From: Halorubrum amylolyticum | Lineage (GTDB): Archaea > Halobacteriota > Halobacteria > Halobacteriales > Haloferacaceae | NCBI RefSeq assembly: GCF_004114995.1 | Contig: NZ_SDJP01000001.1 | Span: forward strand, 186,001 to 250,000 | Reading direction: 5' to 3' | DNA: 64,000 nt | Part shown: positions 17,411 through 27,304 of the stretch, piece by piece | How positions within the stretch are numbered: the first letter of the stretch is position 1 | How the letters are laid out: each line of letters begins with the position of its first letter | Made by a program: the position numbers and the translations under genes | The notes under the pieces: model-generated | Told to the model about the DNA's origin: nothing | The model's database searches: none | The model's input: only the letters and a program-made list of their open reading frames with translations

Positions 17411-20272
17411 TCAGGTCGATTCGGAGTCGGCGGCGACGTTGGCCGCTCCCGTCGGCGTGTCGGCTCCTGCCGCCCCGTCGCCGTCTCTCTCATCCTCGAA
17501 CGCCCGTCGATTCCGGATGGTGAACAGCACGAACAGGACGAACCCGATGCCACGCAGAGTCAGATCGAGCAGCAGCGCGTTGACAGAGACGGTTACGCCG
17601 ACGAGTCCGAGCAGGTCAAAGACGGACTCAGAGAGCATCCCCGGCGCCATGAGCAGCAGCGAGCTGAACGCGAACGCGATCCGCTCGAACCGGCCGACAC
17701 GGGTGTACAGCGTCCCGATGACGGTTGCGCCGAGCGCGATCACGCCGAGGAAGACTCCGACGACCGGGATCAGGATCTCGGGGATCGAGTAGGACAGTTC
17801 TGCGAGGTCGGCGAAGTTGACCACGCGGTACTGCTCGCGGATGCCAAGTTCCGCCGCGTTCTCCTTTCGGCGGAGCAGGACGATCCCCGGCACGAACACG
17901 AACGCGAAGGGAACGATCGCCTTGTTTAGCGACAGCGAGAACGCCTTCACGCCGGTCTGGAAGGGGTCGGACTTGGCGACTCCGCTCGCAGCGTACGCCG
18001 CCACCGCCACGGGCGGCGTGATGTCGGCGATCACGCCGAAGTAGAGGATGTACAGATGGGCGGCCAAAAGCGGGATACCGAACTCCACGAGCGGCGTCGC
18101 CAACATCGAGATGAGGATGATGTAGGTGACCGTCGTCGGCATCCCCATTCCGAGGATGATGCTCGCGACGGCCGTCACGAGCAGCATGATCACCTTCGAC
18201 CCGCCCGAGAGCGCCAACAGCAACGAGGTCAGGTTGGGGCCGAGCCCGGAAACGCTGATAACGCCGGGGATGATCCCCGCAGCCGCGACCGCGATCACGA
18301 CCGGGACTGCGGTTCGAGCGCCTTCGTCCATCGATTTGACGACGAACGTGCCGAGTTTGAACGGCTGGCTGTCGCCCAGATCCCGGCCGGTACGGTCGCC
18401 GAGTTCCGCAGCCGTGTCCCGAATCTCCGGGTTGAGTTCGAGCAGCGAGGCGTCGAGATCGGGCTTGGACAGCAGCGTCAACGCCCCTGCGAGCATCACG
18501 TACCACTCGATTCCGGCGCTGACAGCGCTGACCGCGTCCGCGATCGGAAGCCCCGCACCGCCGGCACCAGTCACGAGCCCGGTGATCGGGACGCCCGCGA
18601 CGACGTGACTCGCCAGGTCGACGCCCACGATCGCCGCGAGGGTCCCGAAGAGCCGGAGCCGTGTCTCCTCGCTGTAGGCGGCGATGAAGGCGATCAGCGC
18701 GACCAGCGCGACCAACGTGAACCACGCGGATCGTGAGACCGAGAGCCGCTCGATGATGAGGTAGTACAGGAGCAGTCCGATCGGGACGAGGTAGAACCAG
18801 CCGTGCTTGAGGTGGCTCCAAAACGAGACGGTGTCCCCGCCGGAGACCCCGCCGATCCCCTCCTCAACGGCCTTGAGGTGAACCATCACCCAGACCCCGA
18901 AGAAGAAGACGATCGCCGGGATCGTCGAGACGATGATGATGTCCGCGAACGGCGTCGCGGTGTACTGCACCATGAGGAAGGCGGCCGCCCCCATCACCGG
19001 CGGAAGGATCTGGCCGCCGGAAGACGCGGACGATTCGACGGCTCCGGAGAACTCGGAAGAGTATCCCGAGCGCTTCATCAACGGAATTGTGAACGCGCCG
19101 GTCGTGACCGTGTTGGCGATCGACGAGCCCGAGATCGTTCCCATGAATCCGCTGGCGAGGATGCTCGCCTTGGCCGGGCCGCCTTTACGGCCTCCGGTGA
19201 GCGCGTACGCGAGGTCGATGAACCACTGACCCGCCCCGCTCATCTCGAGGAACGAGCCGAACAGGATGAAGATGTAGATGAAGCTCACCGACACGGTCAC
19301 CGGAATCCCGAAGACTCCGTTTTCCGTGTTGTACCAGAGGTTCTGAACGATGTCCGGCCAGGTGAGTTCCGGGATCGCGAGCAGCCCGAGGAACGGCGTG
19401 CTCGAGCTGATGAGGTACCCCCAGCGGGCGTAGACGATGAAGGTGGCGACGATGATCATCAGCGGGAGGCCGAGCGTCCGGCGGGTGGCCTCCAAGACGA
19501 GCAGGACGCCGATCACGCCGAGCGCCATCGCGTAGGAGTACTCGCTCACGAACGGGACGCCGCCGAGCAGGGGTTGGAGGAACGCGTACACCTCGGTGAT
19601 CGGGCGGCCCGAATCGATCCCGAAGACGCGCATGTTCTGGATCTCCGAGAACTCCGTCAGGAAGTAGATCGCCGACAGGATCGCCGCGGCGATACACAGC
19701 AGGTCGAACGGCGTCACTCGATCGCGGTCGGGGTCGAGGAACGCCCACCGGAACGCCGACCGAACGCCCGTGGTCAGTCGCGTGACAGGGTTACGATCGC
19801 CGAGCCGCCGAGACACCGCCGGCGCGACTCGGCCGAGGTTTCGGGAGACGAGACCGTCGCCCATGCTGGCCGGAAAGAGCAGGAGCGTGAGCACGAGCGC
19901 GAAGGAGACGTGGATCGCGTTCGCCTGTAGGAGCTGGAGCGACACCTGCCAGGGGGCAAGCGCGATTCCGGCGAACTCGACGGTCGGAAGCCAGACCGTG
20001 AACGTGAAACTCCGGGCCGCGAGGAACAGCTGGAAGACCGAAAACAGAATCCCGATCGCCGCGACCGCCACAGCCGCGACCCCCCGTAACGAGCGGCGGC
20101 GCTCGATTTCCTGTATCAGTTCGTCCGCCTCTTCACGGGAGATCTCCTCGTCGTCATCCCCCGGTGGTGTACTCGCGCCGGGAGCGTCCGGACCACCGCC
20201 AGGACCGGGGTCTCGCGAGCCGCCGTCGTTCGGATCGTCGGTGCCGCCGTCCGTTCGGTGAGTCGTAGTCAT
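17411..20272 (-). CDS. TRAP transporter fused permease (4TM/12TM, TAXI type)
   Basis: 953-residue membrane protein combining the small DctQ-like and large DctM-like parts of TAXI-type TRAP transporters. After a hydrophilic N-terminus (about 60 residues) come multiple membrane segments; DctM-type signatures include the stretches GGRKGGPAKASILASGFMGT, SGSSIANTVTTGAFTIP and GMGMPTTVTYIIL. It takes up an organic acid or related solute using an ion gradient. Its ATG overlaps the stop of the DUF1850 gene (ATGA), and the binding protein is upstream, giving one operon. A hydrophilic tail closes the protein. Confidence 0.93.
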   Translation of the reverse strand: MTTTHRTDGGTDDPNDGGSRDPGPGGGPDAPGASTPPGDDDEEISREEADELIQEIERRRSLRGVAAVAVAAIGILFSVFQLFLAARSFTFTVWLPTVEFAGIALAPWQVSLQLLQANAIHVSFALVLTLLLFPASMGDGLVSRNLGRVAPAVSRRLGDRNPVTRLTTGVRSAFRWAFLDPDRDRVTPFDLLCIAAAILSAIYFLTEFSEIQNMRVFGIDSGRPITEVYAFLQPLLGGVPFVSEYSYAMALGVIGVLLVLEATRRTLGLPLMIIVATFIVYARWGYLISSSTPFLGLLAIPELTWPDIVQNLWYNTENGVFGIPVTVSVSFIYIFILFGSFLEMSGAGQWFIDLAYALTGGRKGGPAKASILASGFMGTISGSSIANTVTTGAFTIPLMKRSGYSSEFSGAVESSASSGGQILPPVMGAAAFLMVQYTATPFADIIIVSTIPAIVFFFGVWVMVHLKAVEEGIGGVSGGDTVSFWSHLKHGWFYLVPIGLLLYYLIIERLSVSRSAWFTLVALVALIAFIAAYSEETRLRLFGTLAAIVGVDLASHVVAGVPITGLVTGAGGAGLPIADAVSAVSAGIEWYVMLAGALTLLSKPDLDASLLELNPEIRDTAAELGDRTGRDLGDSQPFKLGTFVVKSMDEGARTAVPVVIAVAAAGIIPGVISVSGLGPNLTSLLLALSGGSKVIMLLVTAVASIILGMGMPTTVTYIILISMLATPLVEFGIPLLAAHLYILYFGVIADITPPVAVAAYAASGVAKSDPFQTGVKAFSLSLNKAIVPFAFVFVPGIVLLRRKENAAELGIREQYRVVNFADLAELSYSIPEILIPVVGVFLGVIALGATVIGTLYTRVGRFERIAFAFSSLLLMAPGMLSESVFDLLGLVGVTVSVNALLLDLTLRGIGFVLFVLFTIRNRRAFEDERDGDGAAGADTPTGAANVAADSEST

Positions 20273-20766
20273 AGCATTATCTCGAGGAACGACCGCTGTT
20301 CGATATAGAGTGTGACATCGCTGCCATCGGTCACCGCGACGAGGTCGTGTTCTCGCCCGTCAACGATCAACGTGTGGTCGGCGATTCGGCCCGGCGAGAC
20401 CGAGAGGCGTTCGAGTTCCGTGATCGGTTCCGCAGGGTCGTACACGAGCGTCCCGTTCACGTTCGTGACGTTGACGCGCGCGGGGAGCCCCCATCCGTAC
20501 GACTCGAACTCCATCCGCGTGTTCACGAGCGTCTCGCCGTCGACGCGGTACTCGTCGTACACGCGCGACTTCTCGACGCTGTGAGTGTACTCCAGCGCCA
20601 CGGTGCTCTCGGAATCGACCGGCTCCGTGAGGTAGCGTTCATCCGTCTCGATGTCCTCGACGACGAGGACGGCTCCGACTGGGGCCGTCGCCGCGACGCC
20701 GGCGAGAACGAGCACCGCGACTGCGAGGATCGCGATACCCACGGTCGATCGAGAAAGGTGACCCAT
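20269..20766 (-). CDS. DUF1850 domain protein of the TRAP operon
   Basis: 165 residues with an N-terminal signal/anchor helix (IAILAVAVLVLAGVAATAP) and an extracellular DUF1850 domain containing VALEYTHSVEKSRVYDEYRV and RMEFESYGWGLPA, the usual signature. DUF1850 proteins are found next to TAXI-TRAP genes, and here the gene sits between the binding protein and the permease with a 4-base overlap to the latter, so a role in the transporter (possibly an accessory subunit) is likely but untested. Confidence 0.85.
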   Translation of the reverse strand: MGHLSRSTVGIAILAVAVLVLAGVAATAPVGAVLVVEDIETDERYLTEPVDSESTVALEYTHSVEKSRVYDEYRVDGETLVNTRMEFESYGWGLPARVNVTNVNGTLVYDPAEPITELERLSVSPGRIADHTLIVDGREHDLVAVTDGSDVTLYIEQRSFLEIML

Positions 20767-20888
20767 GGTTTCGGGTGATCGTCGTGGAATCGAGTTTGAA
20801 ACGGTTATGAAACGATCCGCTGTCAGACCGGATCGATCGGATCGATCGAGCCGGTTCGTTGCGGAGCGAGTCGGGCGTCGAGAGCGAG

Positions 20889-21947
20889 TTAGGCGTCGAA
20901 GTACGCCGCCGCGCCCTCGTGGAGCTCGATGGACATCCCGTCCTGTGCGCTGTCGACGGTGATGAAGTCGGTCTTGATCGTGAGCTCGTCGAGGTTGTCG
21001 AAGATGGCCGCGGTGACCGTCTCGACGGTGTCGGTCGGCACCTCGGAGTTAGTGGCGATCATCGCCTGCACGGCGACGGTCTCGACGTCCTCGTCGACGC
21101 CGCTGTACGTGCCGCCGGGGATGGTGTCGTTCGCGAACCAGGAGGCGTCCTCCTTGACGGCTTCGCGGTTGTCGCCCGCGATCGGAACGATCGCGATGTC
21201 GTTCGTGTTCGCGAGGTCCTCGATCGCGCCGACCGGCCAGCCGCCGACGACGAAGGCGGCGTCGATGTCACCGTTCGCGAGCTGTTCGGACGCCTGCGAG
21301 AAGCCGGCGTTCTGCTCGTTGTAGTCGGAGATACCGAGCGATTCCAGGATCTGCTGTGCGTTGACCTGCGTCCCCGACCCGAGGTCGCCGGTGTTGATCG
21401 TCGCGCCGCTGAGGTCGTCGACGGAGGAAATGTCGTTCTCCGCCAGCGTGACGAGCGTGATCGTCTCCGGATACAGCGTCGCGACGCCCTGTAGATTCTC
21501 GATCGAGTTGTCCTGGAAGGCTTCGATGCCGGTTCCGTTCTTCGCGAACGAGGCGATGTCGTTCTGGATGAGCGCGAAGTCGGCCGACCCGTCCGCGAGG
21601 CTACCGACGTTCTCGACGCTCGCACCGGTGGACTGGACGTTCAGCGAGAAGTCGGTGTTCGCCTCGACGACCGTCTTGAACTCGTTCGAGAGCGGGTAGT
21701 AGGTCCCGCCGGTACCGCCAGCGTGCCAGCTCAGGCGGTTTTCGCTGTCGCCGCCGTCGCTTCCGTCGGAGCCATCGCTGCCGTCGGAGCCGTCGCTGCC
21801 GTCACTACCGTCGGAGCCGTCACTACCATCACTTCCGTCGGAGCCGTCACTACCATCGCCGCCGTTTCCGCTACAGCCGGCGAGTGCGGCCACGCCAGCG
21901 ACACCTGTCGCTTCGAGGAATCTGCGTCGTGTTCGGTGTGAAGACAT
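20889..21947 (-). CDS. TAXI family TRAP transporter solute-binding lipoprotein
   Basis: 352-residue extracellular binding protein. The N-terminus RRRFLEATGVAGVAALAGC is a twin-arginine signal with a lipobox ending at C25, so it is exported folded and lipid-anchored. Residues 31-66 are a DGS repeat linker, then a periplasmic-binding fold starting SWHAGGTGGTYYPLSNEF, the hallmark of the TAXI family, with ATINTGDLGSGTQVNA and GGWPVGAIEDLA. First gene of the operon, 122 bases before DUF1850. Ligand unknown. Confidence 0.93.
   Translation of the reverse strand: MSSHRTRRRFLEATGVAGVAALAGCSGNGGDGSDGSDGSDGSDGSDGSDGSDGSDGSDGSDGSDGGDSENRLSWHAGGTGGTYYPLSNEFKTVVEANTDFSLNVQSTGASVENVGSLADGSADFALIQNDIASFAKNGTGIEAFQDNSIENLQGVATLYPETITLVTLAENDISSVDDLSGATINTGDLGSGTQVNAQQILESLGISDYNEQNAGFSQASEQLANGDIDAAFVVGGWPVGAIEDLANTNDIAIVPIAGDNREAVKEDASWFANDTIPGGTYSGVDEDVETVAVQAMIATNSEVPTDTVETVTAAIFDNLDELTIKTDFITVDSAQDGMSIELHEGAAAYFDA
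21759..21857 (-). repeat. 9-bp repeat array encoding (Asp-Gly-Ser)x11
   Basis: Eleven consecutive 9-base units encode DGS between the lipid-anchor cysteine and the binding domain. Codon choice varies (GAC/GAT, GGC/GGT/GGA, TCC/AGC/AGT) in a higher-order pattern, showing block duplications. Unit gain or loss would change linker length without frameshift. Confidence 0.92.
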
Positions 21948-22144
21948 ACGTTACGCAAGAGAGAACACGAGTATATATATCTAGGGATATCGTTAACAGA
22001 CATTCCCATTTACACAGAGATTGAGTGAGAAGTGGAAAGGAGACAGACTATTAATTAATAATCATTGAGAATGCGCTTTTGACGATAGTTCGGCCAGTCG
22101 AGACGCCGGATCTCCAAAAGTTTCGCGTGGTTCGAAGCGCCCGT
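21948..22144. promoter_or_regulatory. AT-rich promoter region of the TRAP operon
   Basis: 197 bases, markedly richer in A/T than surroundings, with ATATATAT near 21971-21980 and a TTAATTAATAA box near 22051-22062. It lies upstream of the binding-protein start and downstream of icd. The TATATATAT run is 24-33 bases from the ATG at 21947, a good leaderless TATA. No coding frame seen. Confidence 0.55.
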
Positions 22145-23407
<1,263 letters not shown>

Positions 23408-23514
23408 GAACGTGCGTGCGTTGTCGGACCCGCGTAAAGTGCCTGCCGCTTTGCCGCTGACCGCCCGAGCCCCCAGAATCGCCCGGTTTTGCCGGCCTCA
23501 CGGGAGACCCGTCC

Positions 23515-24504
23515 TCAGACGGGGAGCACCTCCACGTCGAACAGCGACCGCCACCGGTAGCGCCGGTCACCCCAGACGAACGTCCGGCGCGCCAGCGCGT
23601 ACGCGAGGAAGAGCGGCGCGACGAGCACGGCCGGACCGGCGAGCAGGAACGTCGCCCGCCGGACTCCGAACCGGGCGTACACCGCGGCCGAGATCGCGGT
23701 GACGAGCGTCACGCCGACCACCGGCGCGAACAGACACAGCGCGGCGAACGCGGCCGCAAAGGCGACGTCGAACGCGGCCGCGCGGGGCGTGTGGAACCGC
23801 ATGATGTGGACGAACCGGACGAACCGCTCCACCGATCCGCGGAAGGAGCCGCCGCACGGGACGGTCCGCGTCCGGCCCGCGGCCGTCACGTCGAGGTACT
23901 CGGTGAGGGTCCCGTCGTCGCTGACGGTCCGGCGGAGGTCCGCGAGGAACGCCGCCTCCGGGTCGGTAGCGTCCGCGTCGGCGTCCGCGGCGGCGTCGGA
24001 GAGCGATCCGGGACGACCGAGGTCGTCGCGCTCGAAGACGACCGCGCCGCCCCAAGCGATCCCGCCGGCGAACACCGCGGCGGTCCCGCCGATCGCGTAC
24101 GCGGGCTCGAACAGGCGGGCGAGGGGATCTTCTCCGACGAAGACGGGGACCTCCGTCGTCGGCCCCTGTCGCTCGTAGTCGGCGTCGAGCGTCGCGAGCC
24201 AGTCGTCCGGGTGCGCGAAGTCGTCGTCGGTCCAGACGATCCGGTGGTGTTCGGCCGCCTCCATCCCCGCGGCGATGGCGTTCGCCTTCCCGGAGCACCC
24301 CTCGGGCTCGCCGGCGAGGACGATCCGGACGCCCTCCGGGGTCGTTTCCCGGCGATCGGCGACCGGGTCGTCGTCGGTGTCGCAGATCACGAGCAGTTCG
24401 TCGCGTGCGCCGAGCTGTCCGGCCACCTCGTCGCAGGCGTCGGCCCAGCGCACGGTGGGGAGGAGAACGGAGGTCGGCGGGCGGTCCTGGTCCGTGCTGG
24501 TCAC
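23515..24504 (-). CDS. Glycosyltransferase family 2-like membrane protein
   Basis: About 329 residues. N-terminal GT-A-like part: TSVLLPTVRWADACDEV, then GCSGKANAIAAGMEAAEHH and the acidic WTDDDFAHPDDWL (a DxD-like metal site), followed by AGGIAWGGAVVFERDDL. The C-terminal third has three or four hydrophobic helices. This fits the ceramide-glucosyltransferase-like GT2 group acting on lipid or cell-envelope sugars. The GTG at 24504 is chosen because a CTTATGG box sits at 24529-24536; an ATG at 24531 would add nine residues but lies inside that box. Substrate unknown. Confidence 0.75.
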   Translation of the reverse strand: MTSTDQDRPPTSVLLPTVRWADACDEVAGQLGARDELLVICDTDDDPVADRRETTPEGVRIVLAGEPEGCSGKANAIAAGMEAAEHHRIVWTDDDFAHPDDWLATLDADYERQGPTTEVPVFVGEDPLARLFEPAYAIGGTAAVFAGGIAWGGAVVFERDDLGRPGSLSDAAADADADATDPEAAFLADLRRTVSDDGTLTEYLDVTAAGRTRTVPCGGSFRGSVERFVRFVHIMRFHTPRAAAFDVAFAAAFAALCLFAPVVGVTLVTAISAAVYARFGVRRATFLLAGPAVLVAPLFLAYALARRTFVWGDRRYRWRSLFDVEVLPV

Positions 24505-24587
24505 GCCGACCGCTTCGCGCGGGGGACCCATAAGTGGTCAGCCGGTCGGCCGCGCGTCGACGCCCGCCGATCTGGCACGCCCCGCCC

Positions 24588-26102
24588 TCACCGACACTCG
24601 CGCGTGCCGAGTTCCACGACCCGCGTCTCCCCGTTCTCGTCGTTCCCGGATACGTCGACCTCGACCGACGACACCGTCACCGATTCCGTCTCCCCGCCGG
24701 AGAAGCCCGTCGCGCGGTCACAGAGGTGCGCGAGCGTCGCGTCGACGCGATCGGTGTCGTCGGCCGACAGCAGGGAGAAGTGCTTCCGCCAGCGGGCGGT
24801 CGGGTACCCCCGAGCGTCGGACGGGGGACGATCCGTCGCGACCGGGTCGCCGTACAGCGCGTCGATCCGGTCGCCGTCGGCGGTCGTCGCCGTCGCGAGC
24901 ACGAGGTCGTCGGTCGACGGCGGCTCCGGCGCGAACATGTCCCAGTCGCTCTCGGCCGGGTCGGACACCGCCGCGACGGGCTCCCGCACGTCGACGACCC
25001 CGAGTCCCATGGCGGTCCACGCGAGCAGCGAGACGAGGAGCACGGTGGCGACGGCGGCGACGACGCGGTCGCGGATCGATCTGTCGGGGACGACACCGGA
25101 GAGCGTGGCGCCTCCGAAGCCCCGATCGGCGGCGACCGATCCTCCGGCTGGCGGTTCGGAGATCCCATCGAGCGCCGACCGAAATCTCTCGATGGCCGGC
25201 GCGGCCAGCGACTCGATCCGGTCCCAGACGAACGGCGGGAAGAAGGGCAGCAGGGCGGTCGCCGACACGACCGAGAAGATGCCGATCTGGAGCGTGAACG
25301 CCATCGAGAGGTGGGCGGCGACGAGGGTTCCGGCGAGCCCGGCCCGGACCCGGCCGGCGGCCGCGACGAGGAGCGGCGAGGCGACGAGCAGCGCGAGCCA
25401 GCCGTACGTGGCCGCCGCGAGCAGCGCCGGGCTCTCCGGCATCAGCCCCCCGAGCGGGCCGCGGAGGTACGTGAGCCGGAAGACGGTCTCGACCGCCTCG
25501 CCCGCGGGCCACGCCTCGCCGCGGAGCTTCACGACCGCGTTCGAGACGTACACCGCGAGGACGGCGGTCAGCAGGAGGGCCGAGGCGGGGCCGGCGACCC
25601 GGGAGCGTTCGGTCGGGAAGCGTTCTCCCGGGGCGTCCCCCCGTCCCCGCCCCCGGACCGCGTCCACCGACCACCGCGCGCCGAGCGGGCACAGCAGGCC
25701 GGCCCCGAGCAGCTGCCAGAGCAGCGTGTCGCCGGCGTTGAGTACGAACGGATTCCGGGCCTGCAGCGACGCGAGCAGGACCAGCGAGCCCGCGGCCGCG
25801 AGCCGGGCTCGGTAGCCGACCGCGAGCGCGACGGCGGCGACAACAGCGACGAGGAACAGCAGCACGACGGCCCACGCGCCGCCGGAGAGCGTGTAGAGCG
25901 AGAACCGGGCGGCGAGCGGGTACGACTCCGCGAGCAGCGAACGGGGGAGCACGCCGGCGTCGGTGTAGAAGGCCGTCAGGTTCCGGGCGCGCAGCGCGAG
26001 GTCAATGAGGAGGACGACGCCGAGCGCGACCCGGAACGCCGCGAGCGCGCGCACGTCGATCCCGATTCGGCGTCGGAGCGCGGCGGGGAGGTGTTCGGCC
26101 AC
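24588..26102 (-). CDS. HTTM domain (vitamin K-dependent carboxylase-like) membrane protein
   Basis: 504 residues, GTG start. N-terminal roughly 300 residues contain several membrane helices with the HTTM pattern: LAAFRVALGVVLLIDLALRARNLTAFYTDAGVLP, NAGDTLLWQLLGAGLLCPLGARWSVD and NAVVKLRGEAWPAGEAV (given here as separate short signatures of the family). HTTM proteins resemble the gamma-carboxylase membrane domain, but haloarchaeal members have no proven activity. A C-terminal extracytoplasmic region follows the last helix. Neighbouring GT2 hints at envelope modification; that is inference. Confidence 0.78.
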   Translation of the reverse strand: MAEHLPAALRRRIGIDVRALAAFRVALGVVLLIDLALRARNLTAFYTDAGVLPRSLLAESYPLAARFSLYTLSGGAWAVVLLFLVAVVAAVALAVGYRARLAAAGSLVLLASLQARNPFVLNAGDTLLWQLLGAGLLCPLGARWSVDAVRGRGRGDAPGERFPTERSRVAGPASALLLTAVLAVYVSNAVVKLRGEAWPAGEAVETVFRLTYLRGPLGGLMPESPALLAAATYGWLALLVASPLLVAAAGRVRAGLAGTLVAAHLSMAFTLQIGIFSVVSATALLPFFPPFVWDRIESLAAPAIERFRSALDGISEPPAGGSVAADRGFGGATLSGVVPDRSIRDRVVAAVATVLLVSLLAWTAMGLGVVDVREPVAAVSDPAESDWDMFAPEPPSTDDLVLATATTADGDRIDALYGDPVATDRPPSDARGYPTARWRKHFSLLSADDTDRVDATLAHLCDRATGFSGGETESVTVSSVEVDVSGNDENGETRVVELGTRECR

Positions 26103-26239
26103 GATGGTGACGACTCCCCGAGCGGCGAGGATAGGTCTTGCGGCGGCGGGAAAGAGGGGAGAGGAGAGACGAGGAAAGGGACCGGCACCGCCCCACCGCT
26201 TTCCGCGCGCTTATTGGGGACGCCGCGCGACCCCCGCGT

Positions 26240-27157
26240 ATGCGCGTCATCGCTCACGGCGGCGCCGGAGGGCGCCCGGACGAGCCGGCTCCCAGACAGG
26301 CGACGCTCGACGAGGCGACCCGCCGCGGCGTCGACGCCGACACGCCCCTCGACGCGGTCGAGGCGGCGCTCGGCGTCCTCGAGTCGAGCCCGCGGTTTAA
26401 CGCCGGCCTCGGCGGCGCGGTCCAGTCCGACGGCGTCGTCCGCACCGACGCGGGCGTGATGACTTCGGACCGGGAGATCGGTGCGGGCTGCTCGATGCCC
26501 GGCGTCGAGCACGCCGCGAGCGTCGCCCGCGTCGTCCACGCCGAGACGCCGCACATCTTCGTCTCGGGAGAGCACGCGGTCGCCCTCGCCGACGAGTTCG
26601 GGATCGAGACCGACGTCGACCTGCTCACCGACGAGACGCGCGAGCGGTACGAGGCGGAGGACCCGCCGCGGGGCGGCCCCCGCGAGCACCTCGACTGGCT
26701 CGCGACGCGGTTCGGGGCCGGCGACGATCAGGCGGGAGAGCGGTCGGAGGCCGGCGGAGGGGATGAAGACGAACCGGGCCGCGCCCCCGACCACGACACG
26801 GTCGGCGCGGTCGCGACCGACGGCGAGGCATTCGCGGCGGCGACCTCCACGGGCGGCCGGTCGTTCGCGCTCGCGGGACGCGTCGGCGACGTGCCGCAGG
26901 TCGGGTCGGGCTTCTTCTGTACCGAGGCCGGCGGCGCGAGCGCGACGGGAGCCGGCGAGGACATCGCGCGCGTGACGCTCTCGCGGCGGGCCGTGGAACA
27001 CCTCGAAGACGGGCTCGGGGCGCGGGAGGCGGCCGAGCGCGCGATCGACGAGTTCGAGTCGGTCACCGGCTCGGGCGCCGGGGTCATCGTCCTCGGCGAC
27101 GAGGGGGCCGGGAGCGCCTTCAACACGGACGGGATGCAGACGAGCGCGTCCCGCTAG
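26240..27157 (+). CDS. Isoaspartyl peptidase / L-asparaginase (Ntn hydrolase)
   Basis: 305 residues. Type 2 asparaginase family: N-terminal HGGAGG, middle NAGLGGAVQSDG (substrate loop), autocleavage threonine T187 in HDTVGAVATDG that becomes the new N-terminal nucleophile, and the TSTGGRSFALAGRVGD and GAGEDIARVTLS segments. It hydrolyses asparagine or isoaspartyl dipeptides after self-cleavage. A hydrophilic insert (about 160-185) just before the cleavage site is the usual disordered linker. Start ATG at 26240. Confidence 0.9.
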   Translation: MRVIAHGGAGGRPDEPAPRQATLDEATRRGVDADTPLDAVEAALGVLESSPRFNAGLGGAVQSDGVVRTDAGVMTSDREIGAGCSMPGVEHAASVARVVHAETPHIFVSGEHAVALADEFGIETDVDLLTDETRERYEAEDPPRGGPREHLDWLATRFGAGDDQAGERSEAGGGDEDEPGRAPDHDTVGAVATDGEAFAAATSTGGRSFALAGRVGDVPQVGSGFFCTEAGGASATGAGEDIARVTLSRRAVEHLEDGLGAREAAERAIDEFESVTGSGAGVIVLGDEGAGSAFNTDGMQTSASR

Positions 27158-27214
27158 CGTCGACCGCCGGACGGCGCACCGGGCCTTTTGGTGGTGCGGC
27201 CCGTCGGCGATCGT

Positions 27215-27304
27215 ATGCGCAAACGGAACGACGGAGCCGAGACCGGAGACCCGAGCGCCCCCGGCGGCGAACCCGCGGACCGAACGGAGGGCGGCGAGGC
27301 GTGA
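27215..27304 (+). CDS. Possible 29-residue leader ORF upstream of Gfo/Idh gene
   Basis: ATG at 27215 opens a 29-codon frame (starts MRKRNDGAETGDPSAPG) whose stop overlaps the next gene's GTG start as GTGA. The composition resembles a disordered haloarchaeal tail. It may be a coupled leader, or a sign of a frameshift that separates a true N-terminus from the oxidoreductase. Weakly supported. Confidence 0.25.
   Translation: MRKRNDGAETGDPSAPGGEPADRTEGGEA

Noticed and set aside
20820-20860. GATCGATCGGATCGATCG run as an operator
   Set aside because: Short GATCGATC repeats are common in this GC-rich background and lie inside the TRAP operon rather than before it.
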